A stretch of DNA of 64,000 nt from Rhynchonema sp. JSB1_4 (GCA_030248065.1 JASAMV010008713.1:62001-126000); one strand, 5' to 3'; numbered from the stretch's first letter, positions 50,033-61,752 are shown. Numbers and translations: made by a program. Notes: generated by a model from the letters alone, not told the origin.

Positions 50033-50519
50033 AGTGTAAAAAAAATGTTCTAAAACGTCCAAAAATGGCCTTTTTGGGGGTTATTTTTTGTCATTTTTTC
50101 TCAAGGGTCGAAAAATTTTCTTCACAAAATCACCTTTGGGGCATGTATTTGGTACCTAACATACCCCAAATGATGTGATACATGGGACACAGTATGCATG
50201 TACCTACATGGTACTTCGATGTCATGACCTATCAGGTCGGTCATATACGACCGATTCAGCTACCCGACAAGTATTTCTACAGCTTATATTCTCAATTCTG
50301 TGTGGTTTATGTGTGAATCTTGCTTATTCGGTCACAAACTGTTGTGTCCGATACCACAGAGCAGCAATCATTGGTCCATATCAAGCACAGACTGTTGGAT
50401 CGCACCGAAATGACGTAAACACCCTTCATAAGTGATGCAAACCAAGTCACTAAAGTGACTTGTCAATTAAAGTTGCATTTTTTCGTGATTTTGCGCGTTT
50501 TTAGGCAAATTTGGTAAAA

Positions 50520-50612
50520 TTTCCCCGAATCTCAGACTTCTTAAAAAAAAATTAAAAAAAAAATTTTTTTTTAAAAAAACTTGTTTAAAAAAAATTTTTT
50601 TTCCAACCCTGA
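50520..50612. repeat. A/T-run sequence ending CCAACCCTG
   Basis: Long mirrored A and T runs end in TTTTTTTCCAACCCTG, the complement of the CAGGGTTGG end seen at 43054. This is probably the right half of a related hAT-like MITE. The left end and target duplication were not found. Confidence 0.5.
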
Positions 50613-50919
50613 GTGTGGCTGTGACCGCAACCGCCTGTGGTGGCGGTGGCGTTTTCGAGAATTTGGGCCATTCTGGTGGTATACCGAAGACACGACTTCA
50701 CTGACCTTGTTGCTGGAATGGAAAAGGAAAGCCGAGCAAGCAACGAACACCGGCCAAGACACGAAGCAGGCCGAAAATTGCAAAAATGAAACAGGGAAAT
50801 CTTCTCTTCCGTTCACGAACAGCACCTGCACCCGCGTTTGCAGGGAGTTGTCGGTCGAACCACGCCACCGTGACCGCGAAGTCCAAAGCTGACCTTTTTT
50901 TAGCTTTTTTCCACACTAG

Positions 50920-51268
50920 CCCCCTCAGGCACGCTATCTCCCCGGTATCCCCCTCTACTATCTCCCCTCCCGGTTCACTACCTCCCCCAATTTTTGCCTA
51001 AAATGGCCATTTTTAGGCCTAAAATGGGTATTTCTAGGTTAAAATGTGTGATTTTCAGGTCAATGTTCTCAAAAGTCGCCAAAATACCCTTTTTATGAAG
51101 AACTTTTCCAAAAAGGGGAAAAAATAGGTCAAATTTTCTGCCTCAAAAAGTGACTTTTTTCTGAATTTGGGTCTTCCCCCCTTCCCCCTTCGGGGGTGCA
51201 CTATCTGCCCATCCAAAATAACGGGGGGTCCGCTATCTCCCCCTCCGGACCAGGAACTACACTGTTGA
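50920..51268. repeat. CACTATCTCCCC phrase element (right end CCAGGAACTACACTG)
   Basis: CTATCTCCCC(C) phrases near both ends flank the same TTTTAGGCCTAAAATGGG core found at 13.4, 18.2 and 19.3 kb. The right end is the 15-bp terminal repeat of the 13.2-kb MITE. The left end looks truncated (CCACACTAGCCCC). Confidence 0.72.
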
Positions 51269-51398
51269 GCAATAGACAATCCAAAAGTAAAAACGGTCTG
51301 AGAATAGGTGTTTTTGCCTTAGGAATATTTGGAAAACATCTTTTTTTCGAGAAAAATCGTTTTTTTAAATGTTGGTCATACTGACCCATTGGTCAGTA

Positions 51399-51694
51399 AA
51401 GGCAGTCTACCGGAGGTTGTCACTCAGCCCCCGAATACCGTAACCCACCGCAAGCGAGATCGTTGCGAGACCCATGCTGATCGCTGCTTATCGACACGTG
51501 TATTAGCGGCAGCAAGCTGGAAATTGTCATCGTGCGCGTCGGTCCCCAAAGCTTCGAAATGTTGGTTGATGTTGGCGCTAACACGCAAAACATAGATAAA
51601 AAACAAAATGGTCTCGCCACGGTCCTTGCAGATCAAAATTACGGTGGGTTTACGGTATTCGGGGGCTGAGTGACAACCTCCGGTAGACTGCCTT
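51399..51694. mobile_element. TA-type MITE, GTCTACGGGAGG family, copy 2
   Basis: TA target bases lie on both sides (51397-51398, 51695-51696). The terminal repeats are AAGGCAGTCTACCGGAGGTT and its complement. The internal sequence runs opposite to copies 1 and 3. Confidence 0.88.
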
Positions 51695-51817
51695 TACAGT
51701 AGTACGTGGATGCTACTTGTGATTTGTGAACACTAAAAACTTCTATCTCCCAGCAAAAAAGTAATTTTCAAAACGCAAAGGCAGATGCACATGCGAAACA
51801 GATTGCAGTTGCAGATA

Positions 51818-52111
51818 AAGGCAGTCTACGCGAGGTTGTCACTCAGCCCCCGAATACCGTAACCCACCGTAATTTTGATCTGCAAGGATCGTGTCGAGAC
51901 CATTTTGTTTTTATCTATGTTTTGCGTGTTAGCGCCAACACCAACCAACATTTCGAAGTTTTGGTGATCGACGCGCACGATGACAATTTCCAGCTTGCTG
52001 CCGCTAATACACGTGTCGATAAGCAGTGATCAGCATGGGTCTCGCAACGATCTCGCTTGCGGTGGGTTACGGTATTCAGGGGCTGAGTGACAACCTCCCG
52101 TAGACTGCCTT
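51818..52111. mobile_element. TA-type MITE, GTCTACGGGAGG family, copy 3, at the GTDC1 start
   Basis: TA target bases lie on both sides (51816-51817, 52112-52113) and the ends are AAGGCAGTCTACGCGAGGTT and complement. It ends 36 bases before the ATG of the downstream GTDC1/QTMAN gene, so it probably forms that gene's promoter or 5' UTR, unless a 5' exon lies further upstream. Confidence 0.88.
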
Positions 52112-52147
52112 TACATATGGGTAAGATTCTTTGCGAAACGAAAACCA

Positions 52148-54173
52148 ATGGCAATGTTCAGTGACGTGCTGTTGTTGGAACCGTTTTTTGGCGGGTCTCA
52201 TGCTCAACTTTTCAACACGCTTTCCGCCTGGCTTAACAAACGAGTGTCAAAGACTGTCACGTTACCAGCGACCAAGTGGCACTGGCGGGCTCGCACAGCC
52301 GCGTTGATCATCGCACAGAAAATTCGACCGGACGAAAAGTTCAAGTTGGTGAGACAGAGACTCGCAGGTGCCGCGCCGGAAATGCATGAAGATGAAACAT
52401 ATTATTGCCCATAACTCCCTCGTTTCCAGGTTTTGATCCTCCACCCGGTGATACTCCGCTAGTTTGCTGGGAGATAGGGTGGCAGATCGGTGTGGATTGT
52501 GGAAGTTGGCACGCGGCTTGGCTTAGGCTTGCACTTGCAGGCTTGGGCTTCAGTCTGGGGCTAAGCAGTTGTCGATCGATCAGGTGTGCTTAACGCTGAG
52601 TTATATCCAGGCTTTGTTTTCAAGGTTAGGCCCCCTTAGGCTTGGGTTTAGGCCTAATTTTTGTGGAATTTGACCCTTTTTCAAAACTTGCGAACTTTTT
52701 TTGTTTTTGCGCTCAGTTTTGTTTCTTCTTCAGATAATGTTGATTTCCTCCTATAGGTCCCTTGTTTGCTGCATTTTTCTCATCACTGACAGAATTTCTT
52801 GGCTTGGAAACTCCATCGAGTAATTAGGTATGTGCATTTACAAACAAGCAACAGCATTAAACGACAACTGGTCTGTCTTCCAAACAGCAAACCACATAAA
52901 ACTTGGAAACTGGGGAGTTGTGGTCAATCGCATGAATCATCACTGGCTCCCCATTAAAAAATAACAGCTGCATTGGCGGCCTTGAAGATTGTTTCACTTG
53001 AGCACAAATAAAAGGATAGTCTCCACCGCCAAGCTGCAGCAACAAACACCCTCACTTTAAACTCACAGGTTTCTTTTCTGCTCGTCCGTGTTGAACCTGG
53101 CAGAATTGCTCGCTCTTCGACCCCAACTGCAACACGCTACGAAGGTGGTGTATTTCCACGAGAATCAGTTGACCTATCCGGTGCAGTCGACCAAAGCTCG
53201 CGACTTTCAATACGGATACAATCAGATCATGACTTGGTTTGTTTACTTGGTGTAATTGATCAGAAACGATTGTTATGCAAATGATTTTTCCAGTCTGGTC
53301 GCTGATCGTGTGCTGTTCAACTCGTCATACAACATGGAAACATTCCTCGGTCGCATAAAAGCTCATCTAAAACTGATGCCTGATTTTCGACCAGGTGACC
53401 TCGCCGACGAAATCAGGCCCAAATGTCAAGTCATGTATTTTCCCATCGAGTTCCCCATCACGTCCACTGCTAAAAGACGGGGCAGCGACGTTCTACACAT
53501 TGTTTGGCCGCATAGGTGGTGAGTTGTTGACGAAATTTTACGAATAATAAAAAATCGATTATGTTCCACTGCTGCAAGTCAGGGAGCACGACAAGGACCC
53601 GACAACGTTATTCAATGTCCTGTACGACTTGGCCAAATCAAGACGCTTCAAGCTATCCGTTTTGGGTGAAAATTACGACAAGAAGCCGGGTTGGATCATA
53701 TTTTACTGCTTCTTTCGGACGAGACTTCAAGAAATGTACCAAAGGCATGTAATATATTATTGTATTGCAATAAATTTTCAGAAATCTTCTCCGAAGCTGA
53801 ACACAGGCTGAGTGCCCATATCGAGAACTGGGGTTTTACACCGGACAAGGCGACCTATTACTCAATACTGTCATCGGCTCACATAGCTGTATCAACAGCA
53901 AAACACGAGTTTTTCGGCGTTGCAATGCTCGAGGCGACACATTTGGGCTGCTATCCGTTGTGTCCAAACAATCTCGTTTATCCGGAAATATTCCCGTCTG
54001 AATGCCTGTACAACACGCCAACACAATTACTGAAACGATTGAGCACATACTGTGATGATGTGGAATCGGTGCTGCAAGACAGAACTGATATCAGGATTGA
54101 TATTGAACAATTTTCGGCCTCAAATTTACGTCAGAAATACATGAATCTATTTGCACTAAGAAACGTGGAATAA
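52148..54173 (+). CDS. GTDC1: tRNA-queuosine alpha-mannosyltransferase homologue (GTDC1)
   Basis: GTDC1/QTMAN transfers mannose from GDP-mannose to queuosine in tRNA-Asp. Five exons (52148-52344, 53069-53236, 53294-53518, 53583-53689, 53782-54173) join in phase to 362 residues; human GTDC1 is about 458, the difference being a non-conserved middle insert. The N-terminal family domain reads [50 protein letters not shown] and DFQYGYNQI, then [11 protein letters not shown] and [15 protein letters not shown]. The GT-B C-terminal domain has [20 protein letters not shown] and [15 protein letters not shown], then [17 protein letters not shown], with the nucleotide-sugar-binding Glu. Exon 1 ends at an unusual GTTGGT donor, chosen because it restores [10 protein letters not shown] in frame. 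Confidence 0.96.
52505..52665. repeat. TTAGGC-like tract in GTDC1 intron 1
   Basis: GGCTTGGCTTAGGCTTGCAC, GGCTTGGGCTTCAG and TTAGGCTTGGGTTTAGGCC: decayed TTAGGC/TTGGGC units. Confidence 0.7.
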
Positions 54174-54184
54174 AAACGACAGTG

Positions 54185-55090
54185 TTAAGTTTTCTTGTGT
54201 TTTTGATTCTTACTGGTCTTGTTCTTTCGTTTCGACTGCACAAATTGTGCCTGCGTCTTGAATTGCTCGCGACTTTCACGCGCCAGCTTCCGTTCTTCGG
54301 CACGTGTTTCTTGCAGTTTCTTGTAGTTGACATAGTCGCGTTTCGGTGGTCGAGCGCCCAAAGCGACCACGTGGCGTATTTGTGCGTCGACAGCAGTCGC
54401 ACCCGAACTACCACCAACGGCGACCAGTTTTTGCACATCCAACATCAGTCGACGTGCGCTGAGTTTAGCTGACGGTTTGGAATCGCCCGAAGTCTGTCCG
54501 CTGGTGGAGACGTGTTGTGAGGAATCGGCCACTTTGCCATCCGTTTCAGTGCGTTCTAAACACAGCAATTTGATTTAACAGACATTGCTAAGCAGTGACA
54601 GCGACCAGTGTTGGCCAATCCTATGATCAATCAATATCAAATCTCTGAGTGCCAAAGACCGTGCATAGTGGAGTGGCGAAAGACTGAGCAGTGGGATTTG
54701 GCCTTGGCCGAGGGTGTCGAACAATGGGTCCAAACCAACGACTATCATCACGCAAAACGTCTTGACCAGCTCGGAGCAATCTTAAGGGCGATTGACACAA
54801 TGGCAGCGTTGGGAACAGCGTGTGCGATTTTCTCGTTTCACGTACCTGCCACATAGCCAAGACTGTGTCGCTTTCAATTCGCGACGGGCATGCACGCCTC
54901 ACAAAAAGGCAGACCAACTTTTTCTTGCCACGACAGGGACATCCCCGGGTGGACCAGCACGTTGCACAGCCAATCCATTCAATGCACCATCATTAGATTC
55001 ACATATTTGTTGCACTGCCGTGTCCAGACTGACATACGATGTGATCGGTGCACCCGAAAACACGTCCACATCGGAGTCAAACCAGTCCAT
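54185..55090 (-). CDS. C1orf131-like protein (DUF4602 family)
   Basis: The family is a small basic nucleolar protein of the small-subunit processome. Two exons (55090-54919, 54555-54185) join in phase to 180 residues. The N-terminal exon starts MDWFDSDVDVFSG. The second exon carries the family signature ALGARPPKRDYVNYKKLQETR followed by a Lys/Arg/Glu-rich helix and the basic tail KRKNKTSKNQKHKKT. The exon 1 donor is GTTGGT and reads ARK-KRTETDGK across the join. The gene converges with GTDC1, whose stop lies 11 bases away. The identification rests on one conserved block. Confidence 0.6.
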
Positions 55091-56210
55091 CGCGAGTCCT
55101 GAGTCTCAAACCTTGTGGAATGCGAACACTATTACAATTAAAATGGGAAAATAATGCGAAATATCGGTGACGTTACCGAATGAAATGACAAACGAGATCA
55201 ACAACGCACATGCATAGGCCCAAGATTTTATTCAAAAATAGAATCCGAAGTCGATGAAGCTGAAAGAGGATGGTTTTCAAAAGAAAAATGAATATGCGCC
55301 AAGTTCGTGACTGTGAGTGACTATTGGCAAAAGGTTGACCGTATCAGTTACGCCCAGATATACCTGTTTCGGCGCGGAGTTTGCTTCTATTTCTTCTGGG
55401 TGTCTTTACTCTTCACATTTTCTTTCTAACTCCGTTCTTGCGAACCGAGACCGAGACTCTTCACATGTTCTTTTCGGTCGGCTTCATTTTTTCTTTGTCA
55501 GTCGTCACACTTCTTTCTTCCAACTTCATCCTTCAAAAAGCGAAAAAAATTCATTACAATCAGTACAAAACAAAGCACACATTCCAAAAAGGAAACACCA
55601 AGAACAAGAATAAACAATGGCAAAATATAACCCCCGACAGAAACAATCTACCCAGGTTATCGCTCCGAAAAAAGGATAGAGAAGAGAACTGCCATACAAC
55701 AAACAATAAAAAGTATAATACGTATCGCACTAGAAACTCGAAAATGTGACTTGGTTGGGTGGGAACCAAACTGAATGTTACCAGACATGGTGGACCAGAT
55801 GCACATAAAATCCTCCCAAGATTATGAGCCCTAAAACAAATGGAAAGCTACATGTCGCAGTTACATACAAAGAATGTCGTCAACCTGGCCGGCTCGTCTG
55901 TGTTTCTTGTGTGAAAATACATGCTAAAACTAGAATGAAACATTGTACAAAACTCATTTGTGGCGTGATATTCAAAAAACTCATACAGAAATGGAAGTTC
56001 GACGCGTGGCTCTGCGTGAACTCACGATTGAACGCCGAAAAAAACAGGTCGAGCACAACAGATCGGTAGAAAAAGAACAACAAACGAACAATGACAGCGC
56101 GCAACAAACGGCACAACACAAAAAGAACAAGCAAGAGCAATCCTGTGGTGCACTACAAAAGTACGGAATCACCCAAAACAAACCTGCCAAACACAAAGCA
56201 ACACCGGTGG
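55091..56210. other. Spacer between C1orf131-like and transformer-2
   Basis: Low-complexity, A-rich on the plus strand in its second half. Plus-strand frames here are Lys/Gln-rich and are shadows of the likely transformer-2 3' UTR. No gene or element with clear ends is recognised. Confidence 0.5.
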
Positions 56211-58268
56211 TCAGTAATAATCATCATGTTCGTACGGCCGCGGACTGTAGGACGGACTTCGACGATAGCCACGTGACGATGGACCACCGTAGTAATCGCC
56301 ACCGTAACCTCGGCTTCCGTAGCCACCGTAACCCCGATAACCACCGCCACCGCCTCGCCCGCCGAAGCCTCGCGAACCGCCAAAGCTGCATAGAGCGTTT
56401 CATACACATGTTTTGAACACTTTGCGAAAGAATGATGTGCAACGCAAACTAACCCTCCTCCACTCGACCGTCCGCCCATGTACATGCCCGGTGTTGGTGT
56501 GTGTGCACGTTTGGTCACAGAGTAGTCCACCCGGATTCGATGACCGTCCATCTCGATATCCGTCGATTTTTCCTTGGCCTGATAAACATTTTATAGTCTT
56601 TTCGAAAACACTTTTTGGTCCAAAAATGCAATTGAGATTTGAGGTACCTCAATGGCGTCTTCCAGATTTTCGAAATAAATGAAGCCGAAACCACGTGAAC
56701 GGCCGGTCTGTAATGAGAATGAACGATTGATGGTCTGTCTGAAATTGTGACAAACTCATTCCATAAGCTCGGCACAGCATATTGTCTGTCAACGTTGGCT
56801 TGAACTCAGAAACTCTTACATCAAAAGGGCCAACACACCGGATGATCATAGACGAGCTGGACACGTTCAATGGGTCCGTATTTGCTGAAATGATCCTTCA
56901 GATCGCGATCGGTCGTGTACAGGCTCATGCCGAACACACCCAGGCACTTGGATTCTTTCGGGTTGTCCTGAATGATGTTTTTTTAAAATTATGCTTACAA
57001 AGAGAAAACAGACAAATATTTCACTTCGCACAAGTAAACGGATTTCCTACTGAACGGATACTTTTAGTCGCCTCACCCTCTCGCCCATATACATTCGACG
57101 TTTCGGTGACGTGCCACGCAGTGTGTGGTCGTATCGGTCGAGGCTGCGGGATCGGCTGCAAAATAGATGCGCGGAAAAGATAGACTTGAGTGAAATGGAC
57201 AAAAAACCCTACTGGCTCCTTGGACAATGAGCAAATTTCACGGGAGCCACAGGGGCCTTGCCCCCTTTGGTCAACGTAGGGGCCACCGTTTCGGACAGAA
57301 GGTAAACGACACCTAAACCGTTGGATTTTCACTCTAATACGCTTCAAAGATTCGAGAATCGTGCGCGCTGCTCATTTTGTGCAGTATTTGGCTTAAAATC
57401 TAGTGATTATAGACAAGCACGGGAGAAAAACGATTTTTGAAAAATCAAACATACAAAAATGACTTTTGGAACTTGGCCCCTTTGGCCGAAAGCTGGATGC
57501 GCCACTGCTAATCATCCTAGTCCAAAACATTGAGATGAGGTCATATCTAGGTAGATTGACCACTACCGACCTGCGTGAATACCTGCTGCGATGGTGACGT
57601 CGACTGCGACTGCGGGATCGCGACCGACGTTTGTGTTTACGTCGATGAGATCGAGATCTGCGCCAAAATTAATTCTTTCGTGTCCAAAATTTGTTACAAT
57701 TGTGATTGTTGATTTTTAATAGGTTGTTCAAATGAACGTGGAACAAATCCTTGTGACGGAAACAGTCACAATTTCTGAACAATTCACTCACGATCATTTT
57801 AAACCAAAAACACACTTTCTCGGAAATAAATTACAGGTAATTCTTTTCCGATAATTTATTTTCGAAAATAACCGGGCTTCGGAAAAGACATTTTATTTTT
57901 CTTAAAAAAACGCTTTTTGTGAGTTACTCACAATAACCAAGTATCACTCGGTCTCTACCTGGAACGTGACCGACTGCGACTTGATTCTGAGCTCGACGAT
58001 CGTGACCGATGTCGACGACGTTTCTTCGACTTTGACGATCGGATTTTGCGTTTTCTGTCCGACCCAGAGCGCGATCGTGACCTTGAACGATCACTCTGTT
58101 CTTCTTTCACGTCATCCTCCAGTCCGTTGTGTTCATCGCTGGTCTTCGCAACCTGAGTGGTGTTGTTCATTGGACTTTGGCTCATTTTTTAAATTAAACT
58201 CAATGATAATCAAGAAGACAAAGAACAACTTGAAAGCTCACATCATCTTCATTGCCCGAGTCGCTCAT
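56211..58268 (-). CDS. TRA2: Transformer-2 SR-type splicing regulator
   Basis: TRA2 binds GAA-type exonic enhancers and regulates alternative splicing. Eight exons (58268-58242, 58152-57959, 57657-57583, 57155-57077, 56967-56839, 56707-56648, 56578-56454, 56385-56211) join in phase to 287 residues, matching the usual length. The start MSDSGNEDD matches the vertebrate MSDSG start. An RS domain follows ([28 protein letters not shown]), then one [23 protein letters not shown] with RNP2 LGVFGMSL, and RNP1 RGFGFIYF. The linker [16 protein letters not shown] is diagnostic for TRA2. A Gly/Tyr/Arg-rich tail ends HDDYY. Intron 1 retention would add a stop soon after exon 1, a possible regulatory isoform. 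The 58152 acceptor (CACTCAG|GTTG) was chosen for phase; an internal ATG at 58185 is in the same frame. Confidence 0.96.
57220..57510. repeat. Repeat-like insert in a transformer-2 intron
   Basis: GGGGCCTTGCCCCCTTTGGTC and CTTGGCCCCTTTGGCCGAAA are related phrases at either side of AT-rich sequence ending GGATGCGCCACTG, a CAGTGGCGCA-type end as at 11299. Probably a decayed hAT-like MITE; no target duplication identified. Confidence 0.45.
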
Positions 58269-58319
58269 TCTGTTGTTGTCGTGCGAATTTACGACTAATT
58301 AATGCTGAGATGCTGAAAA

Positions 58320-58670
58320 AATGTTTAAGGGGGTTCTGGGGGGCTGTACTTTTTTGGAGGGGCTCTATCTTAGGGAATACGACAGTTGTGGAAAGAACTG
58401 ATTTTTTTCGGGGTTAATGTGGCCGACCGGGCCGGGCAAAACCTCAAGCCAAAATAAGCCGGGCCAGGCTGACCGGACTTTTCATAGGGTTTTCAACGAG
58501 TCTTAGTTCTCCATAATTTTTTCTTCGCTACTGGAAAAACGTCACTTTGCCGACTTTTTTTAAAACAACAAAGAAACTTGCTTAAAAAAAGAAAAAAACG
58601 ATTTTTTCCTTTTTTTCAAAGCGCATGCGCGTGCTCTTTGGTGGAAAAATTGTGGAATATGTGGAATCAC
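58320..58670. other. Upstream flank of transformer-2, no gene seen
   Basis: Contains a GGGGGGCTGTACTTTTTTGG / GGGGCTCTATCTTAGG fragment, a GGCCGACCGGGCCGGGC patch and A/T runs. It looks like decayed element sequence. Confidence 0.5.
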
Positions 58671-58671
58671 C

Positions 58672-59187
58672 GTAAAAACCTAAATACAGCCCCCGAAATA
58701 GAGCCCCCCGTAATACAGCCCCCAAAATGGGGTTAGTGAATTAATAAAGCCTTAATTTCAGTGAAATACAGTAAAAACCTAAATAGAAGGGGGCTCTATT
58801 AATTCACTGACCCCTTTTTGGGGGCCCTATTACGGGGGGCTCTATTCCGGGGGGCCTCTAACAATTCACTGACCCGAACCTGAAAAATTGTTCTCAGAAA
58901 TACCCCCAAAACTCCTAAAAAGGGGGTTTGAAAGGATGTTTTTTCGCTTGTAATCGCATTTATTCGTGTCTATTCGTCAATAAGAGGCGTATTATGTGCT
59001 CTGAACGAACAACAAACGTGCATAAATGTACCTGTGCACCACTATCAAGCCTTAATACACTACTAGTATAGGGGATGTTACTTAGTTGGGGGGCCTATTC
59101 CGGGGGGGCTCTATTAATTCACTGACCCCTTTTTGGGGGCTGTATTACAGGGGGCTCTATTCCGGGGGGCTGTATTTAGGTTTTTAC
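58672..59187. mobile_element. TACAGCCCCC / TAGAGCCCCC inverted-repeat element
   Basis: The left end is CGTAAAAACCTAAATACAGC and the right end its complement (GCTGTATTTAGGTTTTTAC). Phrases AATAGAGCCCCCC, TAATACAGCCCCC and GTGAATTAATA are repeated and mirrored near both ends. A second set of phrases at 58780-58875 suggests a copy nested inside. The right terminus is split by the 59188-59538 hAT-like MITE and resumes at 59547. Confidence 0.78.
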
Positions 59188-59538
59188 CAATGGTGTAGCT
59201 GGGGGGGTGGGGGGGTCCCCCCTAGGTACAGTAGGTAGGTTGCCGCCCCTAACCTGGTACAGTAGGTAGGTTGCCGCCCCACCTAACTTTTTACCCAAAA
59301 CATTCATTTTTGGCTTAAAATTGCATAAAATTAGCATATTTGTCTGCAAATAGGCGAAAAATCGCGCGCTGCGCGCGAAATTAGTGTTTTAGGCCACATT
59401 TTCTTCAGTATTTAGACATAAAAAATTTCGGTTTCCAGATACCCCCCCCCTAGCTCGGCTGGTACAGTGGGTAGGTTGCCGCCCCGCATTTTGGGTGGTA
59501 CAGTAGGTTGCCGCCCCGCCTGGGTAGCTACACCACTG
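59188..59538. mobile_element. hAT-like MITE with GGTACAGTAGGTAGGTTGCC phrase
   Basis: The ends are CAATGGTGTAGCT and AGCTACACCACTG (one mismatch). The exact 8-bp duplication GTTTTTAC lies at 59180-59187 and 59539-59546. GGTACAGTAGGTAGGTTGCC is repeated twice near each end around a core with AATCGCGCGCTGCGCGCG. It is inserted in the last bases of the element to its left. Confidence 0.88.
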
Positions 59539-59611
59539 GTTTTTACGGTATGTATATTTTTCCGGAACAAATGCATATGCTCGAAAAACGAACTACAAAC
59601 GTGCATATGTG

Positions 59612-60468
59612 CCAGAGGTCGCAATCGGGCCGGCCCGAGCTCGGGCCGTGCCGCGATTTCGGGCCTTTGGTTCAGAGGCCGGGCATGGCCGGAGATTTGG
59701 AGGTTCGGGCCGGGGCCCCCTCCCGAAGCTTTTCTGAAGTGACTCATTTTACTGAAAGAATAGTAATTTTTTCTCAAAAATACTCTAACCGCCCGGCCCG
59801 ACCGAACCCCCAAATCTCCGGCCCGGCCCGGCCCGAATTTGTGGCTCTGATTTTGGGGCCGTAATTCGTGGACCGGTCGACCGCTGACCGGTGCATTTAG
59901 CTACGGTAGCTATAGCACAGGCAGCGGACGGAGCCCGCTAACGGCAACCTCGTTAACCGTGTGGGAATGTTCTGCAAGCTGGAGCAGCGGACGGAGCCCG
60001 CTAACGGCAACACCGTTAACCGTGTGGGAATGTCCTGCTATCGGAAATATGGGTTACGGTAGCTATGCTGCCTGTGCTATAGCCACCGTAGCTAAATGTA
60101 CCGGTCAGCGGTCGGCCGGTCCACGAATTACGTTCCCCTGATTTTAACCCAATTTTTGTCATAATTTTTGCGATTTTTTGAATATTTGAAGATTTTTGTC
60201 ATAAATTTTTTTGGTTGAAAGAAAATTCACTGTTTTCCATGAAAAAGTCGTCAGATAGGCAAACCAATCACTTACTTGCCAATCCGTCAGAAATTTTAGT
60301 ATTTTTGACAAAAAATCCCTACTTTTTCAGTAAAATAAGTCACTTCAGAAGCGTCGAGCCGGGGTGCCCGGCCCGGCCCGACCCTCCAAATCTCCGGCCC
60401 GGCCCGGCCCGAACCAAAAGCCCAAAATCGCGGCCCGGCCCGGCCCGACGATTGCGACCGCGACCTCT
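59612..60468. repeat. GGGCCGG-rich inverted element CAGAGGTCGC...GCGACCTCTG with a nested fold-back
   Basis: The outer ends are CAGAGGTCGCAATCGGGCCG and the complementary CCCGACGATTGCGACCGCGACCTCTG. Mirrored GGCCCGGCCCG blocks follow inside each end. In the middle, 59861-60133 is a separate fold-back: TAATTCGTGGACCGGTCGAC...TTTAGCTACGGTAGCTATAG and complement, around two direct copies of GCAGCGGACGGAGCCCGCTA. No target duplication found for either. Confidence 0.78.
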
Positions 60469-60494
60469 GATTTTATACTTATACCATTTTGAGC

Positions 60495-60612
60495 CAAAAA
60501 TAGCAACCTACTGTACCAGCCGGTGGTCGGCGACCTACCTACTGTACCAGGATGGCGCGTCAATCTACCTACCTACTGTACCTAGGGGGACCCCCCCCCA
60601 GCCACACCATTG
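60495..60612. repeat. CCTACCTACTGTACC phrases, right end only
   Basis: Three copies of CCTAC(CTA)CTACTGTACC, then CCCCCCAGCCACACCATTG. This is the mirrored right half of an element related to 59188-59538; the matching left half is not adjacent. Confidence 0.6.
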
Positions 60613-60643
60613 AGTGTCATGTCAATGTTAGTGTTAGTGTAAG

Positions 60644-60846
60644 GTGTCGATGTCAAGGTTTTGGAAAACCGCTTCTGTGGACCGGACCGGGCCCTGATCT
60701 CTTTCATTGAATTTGCATTGTCCAACTGCCAGTTTCAGTTTCGAGCTCAACCGGCGTCGCCACCACATGATGAAGCGGTTGGCCAGCGCCCAAGAATGAA
60801 GTAGGTCAAAGTGGGTGGATTTTGGTATTGCTGAGAGTGATCCCAA
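60644..60846 (-). CDS. Possible C-terminal coding exon, family unknown
   Basis: The minus-strand frame includes FDLLHSWALANRFIMWWRRR and ends in NLDIDTLH before a stop at about 60634-60646. A CTCTCAG acceptor-like sequence lies at its 5' side. The family is not recognised and no partner exon was found. Confidence 0.3.
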
Positions 60847-60849
60847 ACC

Positions 60850-61752
60850 CTACAGTGTCGCATGTTGTTTGGTTGATTGATCTTTCGAATAGAATGCACA
60901 AGCCATCTGGTGAAATCAAACAAAGCGATCACGACTTGTAGGTACTCTTTTTACTTTATGGACGTGACAATCATTCCAATCATTCGTGGCAACAACAATT
61001 TTTTCGTCACGTGAGGCGTGGTATGCATGCACATTTCTTACACAAACTGTTTGAACCATTATGCAACGCTTCAAACAAGCTGATACTGACGGATACTGAT
61101 CCTTGTCCAGTTTAGGATGCAAACATGAAAGTCACACAATACAATTCCTCATGGAATTGGTTGCACGAAACATCCAGTGCACGACCAGTGCGCGACTAGT
61201 GCACTTGGAATGCACAACAGCGGCGGTGGCGTTACGAACTGACAAGCTCAAACAGGCGCCCGACTACGCCAAGCTCTTAGATTTCCATGTCAATACGGGA
61301 TGCGTTGAACTAGAATTTATTCTGGCGGGAACTGCTCAAATTAGGGAAATTTCCATGTCAAAACAAATAAAAATTGAATTTTTCTTCATTTTTCATCATC
61401 CCTCTTTGCAGCAGGCGATGAATAGCGGAATAAGGAATAGCGCACCAAATGCAATGTGGTGAATGACGCACAACTCTATTGACCTGTTTTCGTTAGCTTA
61501 CAACCTTCAACCAGCCCAAAAGTATAGCGAAGCGCAATTTGGTGTAAAAGCATCTGGTTTCTGTAGAGCAGCACATAAAGCGACAACACGTGGCGGCCGA
61601 ATGCGCCTTGCAGTCGTTTGCTAGGTGAAACGTATAACCTGCTTTATTGCTGTCTTGTTATAAATTTTGGTTCAGCTAAAGGAGCTGAAGTTCAATTTCG
61701 AATATTTTAGCGCCGACCAGGGCACAGTTGTTTTGTCGTGCACAACTTCGGG
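60850..61752. other. Spacer upstream of the NNMT-like gene
   Basis: Short frames only. A plus-strand frame at 61103-61462 contains no recognisable motif. May include the promoter of the methyltransferase-like gene. Confidence 0.45.

Noticed and set aside
58185..58185. Transformer-2 translation start at the internal ATG 58185
   Set aside because: The upstream exon gives MSDSG, the conserved family start, and splices in phase to a consensus acceptor; the internal ATG may be intronic in the main transcript.
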